Below are positions 25,856-33,355 of a DNA stretch of 64,000 nt, piece after piece (positions within the stretch are counted from its first letter, which is position 1; each line of letters starts with the position of its first letter). Under the pieces are notes generated by a model. That model worked only from the letters and a program-made list of their open reading frames with translations, did not search any database and had not been told where the DNA came from. The position numbers and the translations under genes were made by a program. Source of the DNA: Alkalimarinus coralli (GTDB lineage: Bacteria; Pseudomonadota; Gammaproteobacteria; Pseudomonadales; Oleiphilaceae); the NCBI RefSeq assembly GCF_023650515.1, contig NZ_CP096016.1, positions 862,513-926,512 on the forward strand, in the 5' to 3' direction.

Positions 25856-27877
25856 TCAATGATAGTTATACTGACTGAGAAACGCCATAAACGCTGCATC
25901 GGGCCTTGAAGGGCTCACCAGGAAGCCTTGAATATATTCACAGCTGCATTGCTGCAAAAACAATCGTTGATCCTGATTTTCGACGCCTTCGGCAATCACT
26001 TTGAGTTTAAGGCTTTGCGCTAACGATATTATCGCGAGGGTAATGGCAGTATCGTTGGTGTCGTGCAACATGTCATCAATGAACGAGCGGTCAATTTTAA
26101 GATTATCAACCGGAAGCTTGCTCAGATACGAAAGTGACGAGTAGCCCGTGCCAAAATCATCAATCGAAACCCTTGAGCCAAGCTGCTTCAGCGCATTGAG
26201 TGTTTGAATGCAGCGCTCCATCTCATTCATTAATGTATTTTCTGTTACTTCAAAACAAATGGATTTTGCGGGCACTTGGTATTGATTTAAATACGCTTTA
26301 ATTTTTTCCAATAGATAATTTTGTCTTAGTATTGCCGGTGATAGATTTACCGCGACGGAGAAGTCGTCATCAAACTGATGGCGAGATTTAGCGATAAACT
26401 GGCATACCGATTCGATGACAAACAGACTTAACGGGAAAATAAGCCCTGTGCTTTCGGCGATAGGGATAAACTCGGCGGGAGAGATTTTTCCAAGCTCCGG
26501 ATGGCTCCATCTTATCAATGCTTCTGCTCCGACTATTTTATCGCTGTTCAAGTCAACAACAGGCTGATACTCAACGTGCAGCTGGTTCTTTTTCAGCGCT
26601 AACCTTAATGCATTGGCCAGTGTATGCTTACGGGCAACAACCGCGTTGATTCTTTCCTCATAAAAATAGTAAGCATTTTTACCTCGCTCTTTAGCCTGGT
26701 ACATTGCGCTGTCCGCAGCTTTCATCAGCTCGACAGATGTGCTGGCATCGTCAGGGTATACCGCGATGCCAATGCTGGCAGATGCAGTGATCACGTTATC
26801 CATGATGTTGAAATCCTGAGCGACGGCTGAAATACACTTTTCGGCGACATTGGCCAAGTCAGTTTTTGAGCTGAAGTCTGTCAGAATAACGACAAATTCA
26901 TCTCCGCCCAGTCGGGCCAGGGTATCTCCCTGCCTAAGCGCATTACCAAGGTTTCGACTCACTTCTATTAATAGAATATCGCCGGCGTTGTGACCTAGAA
27001 AATCGTTCACATCCTTGAAGTTATCGAGATCGATAAACATCAGAGCAACTTTGTTTTCATGCCGACCTTCCTTGGCGATGGCTTGCGTCAGGCGGTCAAG
27101 GCAAAGTGCTCTATTTGGTAGCCTTGTTAGCGAGTCGTAGTTTGCCAGGGTGTGCATTTCCTTGATTGCATTATTCCGCTCAGTCAGTCGTTGTTCCATT
27201 GCTTCGAGCATTTTGTTGAATGAAAGGCTTAAGCTTCCTATCTCATCCTGGCTCTTAACTTGAACGCGGAAATCATAATTCTCTTCACTGCAGACCTGCT
27301 TGGTCGCGGCTTCAAGATCCAGAATTGGCTGCGAGATATATGACTGTAGGCGTTTGGCAAGGAAGTAACTAAAGGCGATAGAGAGCAGGGTAAAGACCAG
27401 CGCCCAATATACAAAAATTCGAACGCTTTGATAAAATGGCAACGTGGATATTTTAAAAACGACCATGCCGAGCTTTTCACCTGAAACGTCGAGCATGGGC
27501 TGAGTCACCCAGAGCCACTGGTTTTCCCATATGCTGCCTGATGCCTGGCAGACGGTTGCATCATCAATTTTTCCTCCCCCTGCATTCACCTGGATTATTT
27601 TTGCGGGGTCAAAGTCACAGACTGCGCTGGTGTGGTCGCTTGAAATCAATACGTCACCGAGTATGCGCTCAAGGTCATCGTGGAAGTTAAGTGCGACGGG
27701 AACCTGACTATAGCTGGCCACCAATTTGGCTTCCTGCGCCATTCCATCAATTAAGCTGCTCTTGTTTTCGTTATAGTATGAGAGTGTTATACCGGCAAAG
27801 CCGAACATAAGCGTAACCGTCGTTACTAGCGTAATGATGAGTGTTAATTTGTTCTTTATCGATAGTGTTCTAAACAT
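25856..27877 (-). CDS. Membrane HAMP-GGDEF-EAL c-di-GMP enzyme (YfiN-like with EAL)
   Basis: 673 residues. TM1 about 9-31, a periplasmic domain about 32-150 of the CHASE8 kind found in YfiN/TpbB (SQVPVALNFHDDLERIL), TM2 about 152-172, HAMP about 173-228, GGDEF about 245-405 with intact LARLGGDEFVV, and EAL about 425-665 with GAEALIRW, ENTLMNE and DDFGTGYSSLSYL motifs. Both catalytic sites look complete, so it could make and break c-di-GMP. It lies 7 bp after the YfiR-like gene, and in the YfiR-YfiN pair the periplasmic YfiR represses the cyclase; the same arrangement is inferred here. Classical YfiN lacks EAL. Confidence 0.9.
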   Translation of the reverse strand: MFRTLSIKNKLTLIITLVTTVTLMFGFAGITLSYYNENKSSLIDGMAQEAKLVASYSQVPVALNFHDDLERILGDVLISSDHTSAVCDFDPAKIIQVNAGGGKIDDATVCQASGSIWENQWLWVTQPMLDVSGEKLGMVVFKISTLPFYQSVRIFVYWALVFTLLSIAFSYFLAKRLQSYISQPILDLEAATKQVCSEENYDFRVQVKSQDEIGSLSLSFNKMLEAMEQRLTERNNAIKEMHTLANYDSLTRLPNRALCLDRLTQAIAKEGRHENKVALMFIDLDNFKDVNDFLGHNAGDILLIEVSRNLGNALRQGDTLARLGGDEFVVILTDFSSKTDLANVAEKCISAVAQDFNIMDNVITASASIGIAVYPDDASTSVELMKAADSAMYQAKERGKNAYYFYEERINAVVARKHTLANALRLALKKNQLHVEYQPVVDLNSDKIVGAEALIRWSHPELGKISPAEFIPIAESTGLIFPLSLFVIESVCQFIAKSRHQFDDDFSVAVNLSPAILRQNYLLEKIKAYLNQYQVPAKSICFEVTENTLMNEMERCIQTLNALKQLGSRVSIDDFGTGYSSLSYLSKLPVDNLKIDRSFIDDMLHDTNDTAITLAIISLAQSLKLKVIAEGVENQDQRLFLQQCSCEYIQGFLVSPSRPDAAFMAFLSQYNYH

Positions 27878-27884
27878 AGCGAGA

Positions 27885-28493
27885 TCACTGTACTATTTTT
27901 GCGTATCGAAAGAGCTGGGTGCTCACTTGAAACCCTGCGCTATCGAGCGTATTTTTGTTGAGCTCAAAGGCAACGTTATCTCCGCTTTCAAAAAAATTAA
28001 TATGTACGCCCATTTTCCCGTAGCCCTTTTCCGAGCTGACGGTTAGCACGCCTGATTCGCCAGCACTTTTCAAAATGGGTTCAAATGACTCGCCAGAAGA
28101 GGGAACGACATAGGCTAGGTCACATTGGCTTAAATCCTCTGAGTTAATATTGATGATGTTCGCCTTTTTGCCCTTTATCACCTTTCCGGTAAAGATGTCC
28201 CTGAACTGCTTGGCCAGCGAGCTTGAGTTGTAGATACAGATATTGAATGTCGTACTGTTATCTCTTCGGTGGCTTTCAGGCCACTTAATCAAGTGGGTAA
28301 AGTTCTTTATCAGCGCCGCTTGAACATTAATCGGGGTTACGTTGCTTTTTGCAAAAGTCCGGTTTTTCACATACGTGCTGTTATTGGCATAGGCGCTTTC
28401 CGTACAGAACGCATAGATGCAACCTATGACCAGTGCTGCAAGAAGTGAGTGCGACACTGCTCTTGGTTTTGCATTTAACGTAAGCGCTTTCAT
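27885..28493 (-). CDS. YfiR-family periplasmic protein (DUF4154)
   Basis: 202 residues with an N-terminal export segment (HSLLAALVIGCIYAFCTESAYA, about 15-36). The mature part has VQAALIKNFTHLIKWPE, TFNICIYNSS, DLAYVVPSS and GVLTVSSEKGYGKMGVHINFFESGDNVAFELNKNTLDSAG, the pattern of YfiR/DUF4154 proteins. YfiR inhibits a partner inner-membrane cyclase from the periplasm. The cyclase gene follows seven bases later on the same strand, and an acyltransferase precedes it by 68 bp. Confidence 0.88.
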   Translation of the reverse strand: MKALTLNAKPRAVSHSLLAALVIGCIYAFCTESAYANNSTYVKNRTFAKSNVTPINVQAALIKNFTHLIKWPESHRRDNSTTFNICIYNSSSLAKQFRDIFTGKVIKGKKANIININSEDLSQCDLAYVVPSSGESFEPILKSAGESGVLTVSSEKGYGKMGVHINFFESGDNVAFELNKNTLDSAGFQVSTQLFRYAKIVQ

Positions 28494-28561
28494 TTTATGG
28501 GTCCAGCCATCTTAACGCTCCCAACCTGGGCATTTGTCTCGGGTGGAAGCGCATGACCCAT

Positions 28562-29323
28562 TCAAGTCACTTGGCTTTCAATGTAGTGAAAAAAACCGTT
28601 CAGTAGTGATGGCATTGCTTGAATATCCTCTTGAATTGATTCTCGGCTAAAGTAGTAAACGGCCCTCTGGCCATGATAGTCGGCCAACTCACTCACTTGG
28701 TGAAACCTAACCCCCAGCATTGATAGGCTTCTTACCAGCCGGGGCTCGGTGGCTACAAAGATTTGCTTTTTTTGACTGGCTAGGAATAGGGCGCCGGCAG
28801 CTAGATAAAGGCTTGGGGCTATGTAAGGAAAGCGGCGTGTTTGCTCAATGTCTTCGTCGCTTACTTTTATACTGTTGGCCAAGCCATCTTTTGATGACTT
28901 CTCGCCAGCCCGGCGCCTGAATTCAGACACGACGGCAACTCTTGATATTTCGCATACTTCGCCGGGGTTTATGGTGTTGGGGTCTACCTGATCGCGATAT
29001 AGGGAATCAGCACAGTGGGTGATGAAGGGGAGAACCAGCTTTTTTTTTGTTTCGGGGAGAGAAATAACCCGAATACACCCCACTTTCTTACCGGATGTTT
29101 TATGTGTCAGCAGGCAATGGCTGGAATAGCGGTCAAACTCATCTCGCTCCAAACCTCGGTGGCTGGGCAGTTTAAAACCGAACTCCTTACAATATACGCC
29201 ATAGCGAATTCGGTAGACCTCCTTTAGGACGTCTGGACTTTCTGCACGCTGAATATCAAAGTACTGCTTAAACCCTTGTATCAGAACGTTATTTGATTCT
29301 TCAATCTGGATCGGTGAATCCAT
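28562..29323 (-). CDS. PEP-CTERM/exosortase system-associated acyltransferase
   Basis: 253 residues with the acyltransferase fold of autoinducer (LuxI-like) and N-acyl amino-acid synthases. Visible motifs: YRIRYGVYCKEFGF, DEFDRYSSHCLLTHKTSGKKVGCIRVI, NPGEVCEISRVAVVSEFRRR and SLSMLGVRFHQVSE. It matches the family defined by co-occurrence with exosortases and PEP-CTERM proteins (TIGR03694 as I recall). Substrate is unknown. It is placed between a TonB receptor gene and a YfiR-cyclase pair, all minus strand, suggesting a shared signalling or envelope role. It is the only exosortase-linked enzyme in the window. Confidence 0.85.
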   Translation of the reverse strand: MDSPIQIEESNNVLIQGFKQYFDIQRAESPDVLKEVYRIRYGVYCKEFGFKLPSHRGLERDEFDRYSSHCLLTHKTSGKKVGCIRVISLPETKKKLVLPFITHCADSLYRDQVDPNTINPGEVCEISRVAVVSEFRRRAGEKSSKDGLANSIKVSDEDIEQTRRFPYIAPSLYLAAGALFLASQKKQIFVATEPRLVRSLSMLGVRFHQVSELADYHGQRAVYYFSRESIQEDIQAMPSLLNGFFHYIESQVT

Positions 29324-29365
29324 GGGATTGTCTCCATGCTCGTTCGGGTCTACGCTTGCATCGTT

Positions 29366-29409
29366 ATTTTAGATTGTTATCTTAGCTATTTTAGATTGTT
29401 ACCTTAGAC
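29366..29409. repeat. 22-bp tandem duplication
   Basis: ATTTTAGATTGTTATCTTAG with CT at its end is repeated immediately with two changes. It lies in the 115-bp gap between the TonB receptor stop and the acyltransferase start. Confidence 0.85.
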
Positions 29410-29438
29410 TGTTTTTGAGTCTGCTTTTCCTCTTGTCT

Positions 29439-31520
29439 TCAGTGTTTATATCGCAGGGTCATCGCAGCATCAAATTCAATGTCTGGAACCCCGTTATAAC
29501 TGTTTGCAAGGGATGGAAGTACGTTATCTCTATCGAATATGTTCCTAATGGCTAGCCCGACTTCCCAGCGCTCCTTAAACGATTTGTTAATAGTGAGGTC
29601 TGTTCGAAAGTAGGCTGGAGCTTCATCTTGCGCGAAAGGGGGAAGGGCCTGATCACCGGTATATGCCATATTGTGAAAGCGATTTGTGACAAACAACTCT
29701 ATCTGTTGTGCAGGCCAGCTATATCCGACGCCTATATTGAAAATGAGTTTAGGAAACACGCTGTTCCATTGATTTGTTTCAGTGTTTTCACTAAAAATAT
29801 AGGAGGCGCTGGTTTCAAGCAGCCAACGGTCTAGTTGCCCCTTTAGGCTGACTTCGGTACCGCTTGACTCACTCTCGCCCGAATTAACATAGCGTGATGT
29901 GAATCCACCCTGATTAAATGGAACCAGAACAATTCGGTCATCCCACTGGTTCTGAAATAGTGTCCACTCCAATTCCCATAGCTCTGCTGTTTTTACTAAC
30001 CCAAGCTCGATGTTTTGCATTACTTCGGGTTGAAGGCTTGTGGAGCCTTGCGCAAAAGACGAGCCTTTAAGTTCAACTGCTGAGGGCGCTCTAAATGCCT
30101 CGCTATAGACCAGTTTAAGTGCAATCTCATCGTCAGGTTGGTAGATCACACCAACGCGGGGGCTGAACTCGTTGCCAAAGGTATCGTAGTGGTCATACCT
30201 ACCACCCCAAATTGCGCTCCATTGTGTTGCTACTTGTGTATTTGCATCTACCGAAAGCCCAATAATTGACTGGTCGGTGCCACTGTAGTCAACCGAATTT
30301 GAGGGTACAACTGCTCCCGTGTTGAGGCTGGTTCGTTTTTGCCTATTGCTGTCTATCCCGGCTTCTTCGTAGCTAGTTTCTAGCGACCAGCGTGTTTTGA
30401 TTGCTTCAACTTCCTGGCGCAGTATTGCAGATACGCCGCCTCGGGTTTCATCATACTCTGTTGCTTCTAGCAGGGTATCGGTGAAGAACGGGATTAGTAC
30501 CTCCTGACTGTGCTCCATTTGCCAGTAATAGAGCTTGGCTTCAAAACCGATATCGTATGCCAACGGCTGTTTATAGCCGATGCGGGCCATGCTCAGACGC
30601 CCGTCATGACCTCCCCGGTCACGATCAAAGGAAGGAAAAGAAGCGTTGCCACCGCCCTGAAAGTCATCGAAGTCGTTACCTGAATAGTATAGGCTGGCGC
30701 TAAACCCTTTATTGTCTTCTGAATTTTGCATCAGGTGCATGACTGCCGTTTGAGAATCCCAATTTAACTCCCGCTCTGCTGAGTGTGTTTGGTTATCAAG
30801 CGGCGATACGTAGTCAAAAGCGCTGTCTTGATCACCTTCCTGAGAAGCCGAAAGTGACAGGCCAAACAGCCAGTCATTGCCAAGAAGGTGGCTGGATTGC
30901 AGGCTCCCGTGGTAGTAGTCGTTTTGCCCGGCTGATAACTGTGACTGCTTCGTTTCGCTGTTCGGTTTCCAGGTTTTATAGGACACTGCCGAGTGGAATG
31001 CGTCACTGCCATAAAGAGTAGAGCTTGGGCCTCTTACCAGCTCAATACGTTCCAGTGTTGATAGCTCAATATTGTCCACCGAAAACACATCGGTGCCAAA
31101 GATAAAGCTATTAATGGGTACGTCGTCCAACAGTGTCGCCTTACCTTTTACCGACCCTGTGCCATAGCCGCGAACCTGGATAGAGTCACCGCCAGTGGGA
31201 ACGGGCAACACCATTACTCCGGGAAGGTGCTGGAAGGCATCGGATGTGCGGCGTGCTCCGCGTTTTTCCCAGTCATCGCGTTTAATAACACTCACGCTGC
31301 TGGGGGTTGTCAGAGTAGACTCCGAGAATCGCGACGCCGATGTGATCTGAACCTTGAGAAGCTCTTCGATATCCATTGACCAAAGGTCTTCTGTATCCAT
31401 CTCATCTGCGTGTGCAAGTGCGACGGACAAGCCGATTAGACAGGTTAAGGTAGTAATATTTCTGTTGATCATAACGAAAACATCACTAAGAATCTCCGGT
31501 AAATGCGTACCATTAATCAA
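29439..31520 (-). CDS. TonB-dependent outer-membrane receptor
   Basis: 693 residues. Plug domain about 60-180 (TTPSSVSVIKRDDWEKRGARRTSDAFQHLPGVMV ... DSIQVRGYGTG ... ERIELVRGPSSTLYGSDAF), then a beta-barrel to the C-terminus, which ends in an aromatic beta-strand (DAAMTLRYKH). The mature start DEMDTEDLWSMDIEELLKVQITSASR is the type I associate with TonB receptors next to YfiR genes. The signal peptide is about residues 17-39, so the real start may be the in-frame ATG at 31472. The ligand is unknown; no TonB box was verified. It heads the minus-strand operon with acyltransferase, YfiR and GGDEF-EAL genes. Confidence 0.88.
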   Translation of the reverse strand: MINGTHLPEILSDVFVMINRNITTLTCLIGLSVALAHADEMDTEDLWSMDIEELLKVQITSASRFSESTLTTPSSVSVIKRDDWEKRGARRTSDAFQHLPGVMVLPVPTGGDSIQVRGYGTGSVKGKATLLDDVPINSFIFGTDVFSVDNIELSTLERIELVRGPSSTLYGSDAFHSAVSYKTWKPNSETKQSQLSAGQNDYYHGSLQSSHLLGNDWLFGLSLSASQEGDQDSAFDYVSPLDNQTHSAERELNWDSQTAVMHLMQNSEDNKGFSASLYYSGNDFDDFQGGGNASFPSFDRDRGGHDGRLSMARIGYKQPLAYDIGFEAKLYYWQMEHSQEVLIPFFTDTLLEATEYDETRGGVSAILRQEVEAIKTRWSLETSYEEAGIDSNRQKRTSLNTGAVVPSNSVDYSGTDQSIIGLSVDANTQVATQWSAIWGGRYDHYDTFGNEFSPRVGVIYQPDDEIALKLVYSEAFRAPSAVELKGSSFAQGSTSLQPEVMQNIELGLVKTAELWELEWTLFQNQWDDRIVLVPFNQGGFTSRYVNSGESESSGTEVSLKGQLDRWLLETSASYIFSENTETNQWNSVFPKLIFNIGVGYSWPAQQIELFVTNRFHNMAYTGDQALPPFAQDEAPAYFRTDLTINKSFKERWEVGLAIRNIFDRDNVLPSLANSYNGVPDIEFDAAMTLRYKH

Positions 31521-31828
31521 TATCCTAATGTGAAATAAGCTTAGTCGCCTTTTGGCAATTCACAAGTCATCAAGATGGCCGGAATTCAAGGGCTAGATGG
31601 GGTGTTTGGAGAGTTTAGCCTATCATCCAAGCGTTTGGCTGACTTAGCTCAGCTAAGCTTTGCTGGCCGAGCGATAGTCTGGCGCTAACAAACGTTGAGT
31701 TATTCACTGTGCTATCAATTTTTGAATATGAATGCGGTGTAGAGGAACCGTTATGCTATTTATAACTGGAAAGTGGCTCTACTGTGTCTATTCTTTACTT
31801 AAAGATAGGACACATACAAGGACTATAG
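31521..31828. other. Divergent promoter region
   Basis: 308 bases between the TonB receptor gene (-) and the L7/L12-like gene (+). It holds an imperfect inverted repeat TGTGTCTAT (31783-31791) / ATAGGACACA (31805-31814). No small gene is supported. Confidence 0.4.
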
Positions 31829-32083
31829 ATGAACACAAATAGTGAATTAGAGCCCGAGGTCATAGCGGCTTTAAGTCGTGGTAAAAAAATAGAGGCGATA
31901 AAGGCGTTACGAGAAGCCAGAGGAATTGGCCTTAAAGAAGCGAAAGAGCAGGTAGAAGCATATGCAATAGCGCATAACCTGGATAATGTGTCGGTTCAGA
32001 AGGTTAGTTCCAATAATGGCGTTGTTATGGTGGTTTTCTTAGCTGTGGCGGCTTATTTGATCTATCACTTTTTCTTTAAGTAG
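31829..32083 (+). CDS. L7/L12 C-terminal-domain-like small membrane protein
   Basis: 84 residues. Residues about 8-50 match the ribosomal L7/L12 CTD (VIAALSRGKKIEAIKALREARGIGLKEAKEQVEA), and a C-terminal hydrophobic helix (VVMVVFLAVAAYLIYHFFF, 65-83) anchors it to the membrane. Ribosomal L12 lacks this anchor, and this gene is far from rpoBC, so it is not the ribosomal stalk protein. Stand-alone CTD proteins are widespread but uncharacterised. The TAG stop is embedded in the first unit of a short tandem repeat (TTTAAGTAGGGC). Confidence 0.8.
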   Translation: MNTNSELEPEVIAALSRGKKIEAIKALREARGIGLKEAKEQVEAYAIAHNLDNVSVQKVSSNNGVVMVVFLAVAAYLIYHFFFK

Positions 32084-32129
32084 GGCACGGCTTTTTAAGT
32101 AGGGCGCAAATTATTAAATAGGACACAGG
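32074..32129 (+). repeat. Degenerate 17-19 bp tandem repeat
   Basis: Three units sharing TTTAAGTAGGGC / TTTTTAAGTAGGGCGC / ATTAAATAGGACAC run from the last codons of the L7/L12-like gene to its terminator. Confidence 0.6.
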
Positions 32130-32130
32130 C

Positions 32131-32163
32131 AAAAAAGGAACTCCTGCTGGAGCTCCTTTTTTG
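32131..32163. terminator. Bidirectional Rho-independent terminator
   Basis: AAAAAAGGA-a-CTCC, loop TGCT, GGAG-c-TCCTTTTTT. A-run on one side and T-run on the other let it end both the L7/L12-like gene and the convergent phosphatase gene. Confidence 0.85.
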
Positions 32164-32171
32164 CTGCTATT

Positions 32172-33185
32172 TTATAAACATCCGCTGTGTGGGGTATTGG
32201 GGTATGCAACCTCGTTCAGGTGCTCCCAGTAGCTGCCATTGGCAACAGCTTGAGTGCCATTTGCACCCGCATTTTTACCGATAATATAAGTTTCCGCTTT
32301 TGGAATACCCGCCGCTTCATAGGCTTCAATATCGGTTGTGGCGTTACCATATGCGCGCAATATTTCGATGCCTTGGGCTTGAAATTCGTTGAGTGCATTG
32401 GCTTTGTACTCTGCGACATTGAACAAGCCGGTTTCATTACTCATGGTTGTTCTTAACGTAAAGTCAGGTACGTTTAAGTAATTGGCCAACCAGTTTCTGG
32501 AGCCTTTGGCATACCAGTATGAACGGCCAGTTACGAAGATGGGGTGGTAGCCTCGCTCGACGTAGTGACGCACTAGCTCTCCTGCTCCGCCGCGGGCATC
32601 TGCTGCTTCAATACCGGTGTAATCGAGGATTTGCTCAAGGTCAGATGCCGTCAGTGTTTCGTCAATATCAAATAAAACCGCCTTAGCACCTTGTTTTATA
32701 GAGGTCACATAAGCCGTTGTTTCTGAACGGTCGCCGCGAACAACCATTTTAACCTGATATTGACCCTCAGAAAGAGGTGGCACAGAAACGTATATCTTGC
32801 CATCGCTGTTAGTCTTATAGCGACCCAGGCTCTGCCAGTCATTCATGCCTGTGCCGTATAAGTAGGCGTTTACGTATTCGAACTCAAGGTCTTTATGAAA
32901 CACCGCGCCGTAGTCAAATTTGCCAACAACCGTTGTGCCTTGGCCTTCTTGCACTATTTGGTCGTGGCCCATGTGGTATGGCGTATCTTTCGCCAACCAC
33001 TTGTTCCAAAACAACCGAAACCCTGTGCGAGAAGGGTAGTCCAACGCTGGTGCGTAGTTAACGGCGTCGTAGTCTGTGCAGATATTGTCTGCGGCAGTTG
33101 CCGTAGCGGGTAACCAGCTTAATGCTGCCATGGCTGAAGCCAGGCCCAGAGATCGAAGAAGATTTGAGTGATGCCTTTTTTTCAT
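32172..33185 (-). CDS. Secreted lipin-like (LNS2) HAD phosphatase
   Basis: 337 residues with a clear Sec signal (ASAMAALSWLPATATAAD). Residues about 85-160 form a beta-sandwich-like domain (GTTVVGKFDYGAVFHKDLEFEYVNAYLYGTGM). Residues about 165-320 are an HAD phosphatase of the LNS2 (lipin/Nir2) type, with the catalytic DIDET at 173-177 (D173, D175), FVTGRSYWYAKGSRNWLANY and AYGNATTDIEAYEAAGIP. Lipins dephosphorylate phosphatidate to diacylglycerol. A secreted bacterial form suggests processing of lipid or host/environmental phosphate esters. The C-terminal Cys (SGCL end) is unexplained. Confidence 0.82.
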   Translation of the reverse strand: MKKRHHSNLLRSLGLASAMAALSWLPATATAADNICTDYDAVNYAPALDYPSRTGFRLFWNKWLAKDTPYHMGHDQIVQEGQGTTVVGKFDYGAVFHKDLEFEYVNAYLYGTGMNDWQSLGRYKTNSDGKIYVSVPPLSEGQYQVKMVVRGDRSETTAYVTSIKQGAKAVLFDIDETLTASDLEQILDYTGIEAADARGGAGELVRHYVERGYHPIFVTGRSYWYAKGSRNWLANYLNVPDFTLRTTMSNETGLFNVAEYKANALNEFQAQGIEILRAYGNATTDIEAYEAAGIPKAETYIIGKNAGANGTQAVANGSYWEHLNEVAYPNTPHSGCL

Positions 33186-33355
33186 TTTTATTTTCCAAGC
33201 TATTGAGTGATTTATTTTATTATTGAGTTATTGCACTAAAGTGACAATATCTCGCGTATTATAGTAAAAAACAATTATGAGACTATGGTGTTATTTTCTT
33301 TTGTTAACTCCTTCACATTGATGCTTGGGAATCGATGTTAACTGTAAATGCCCCT

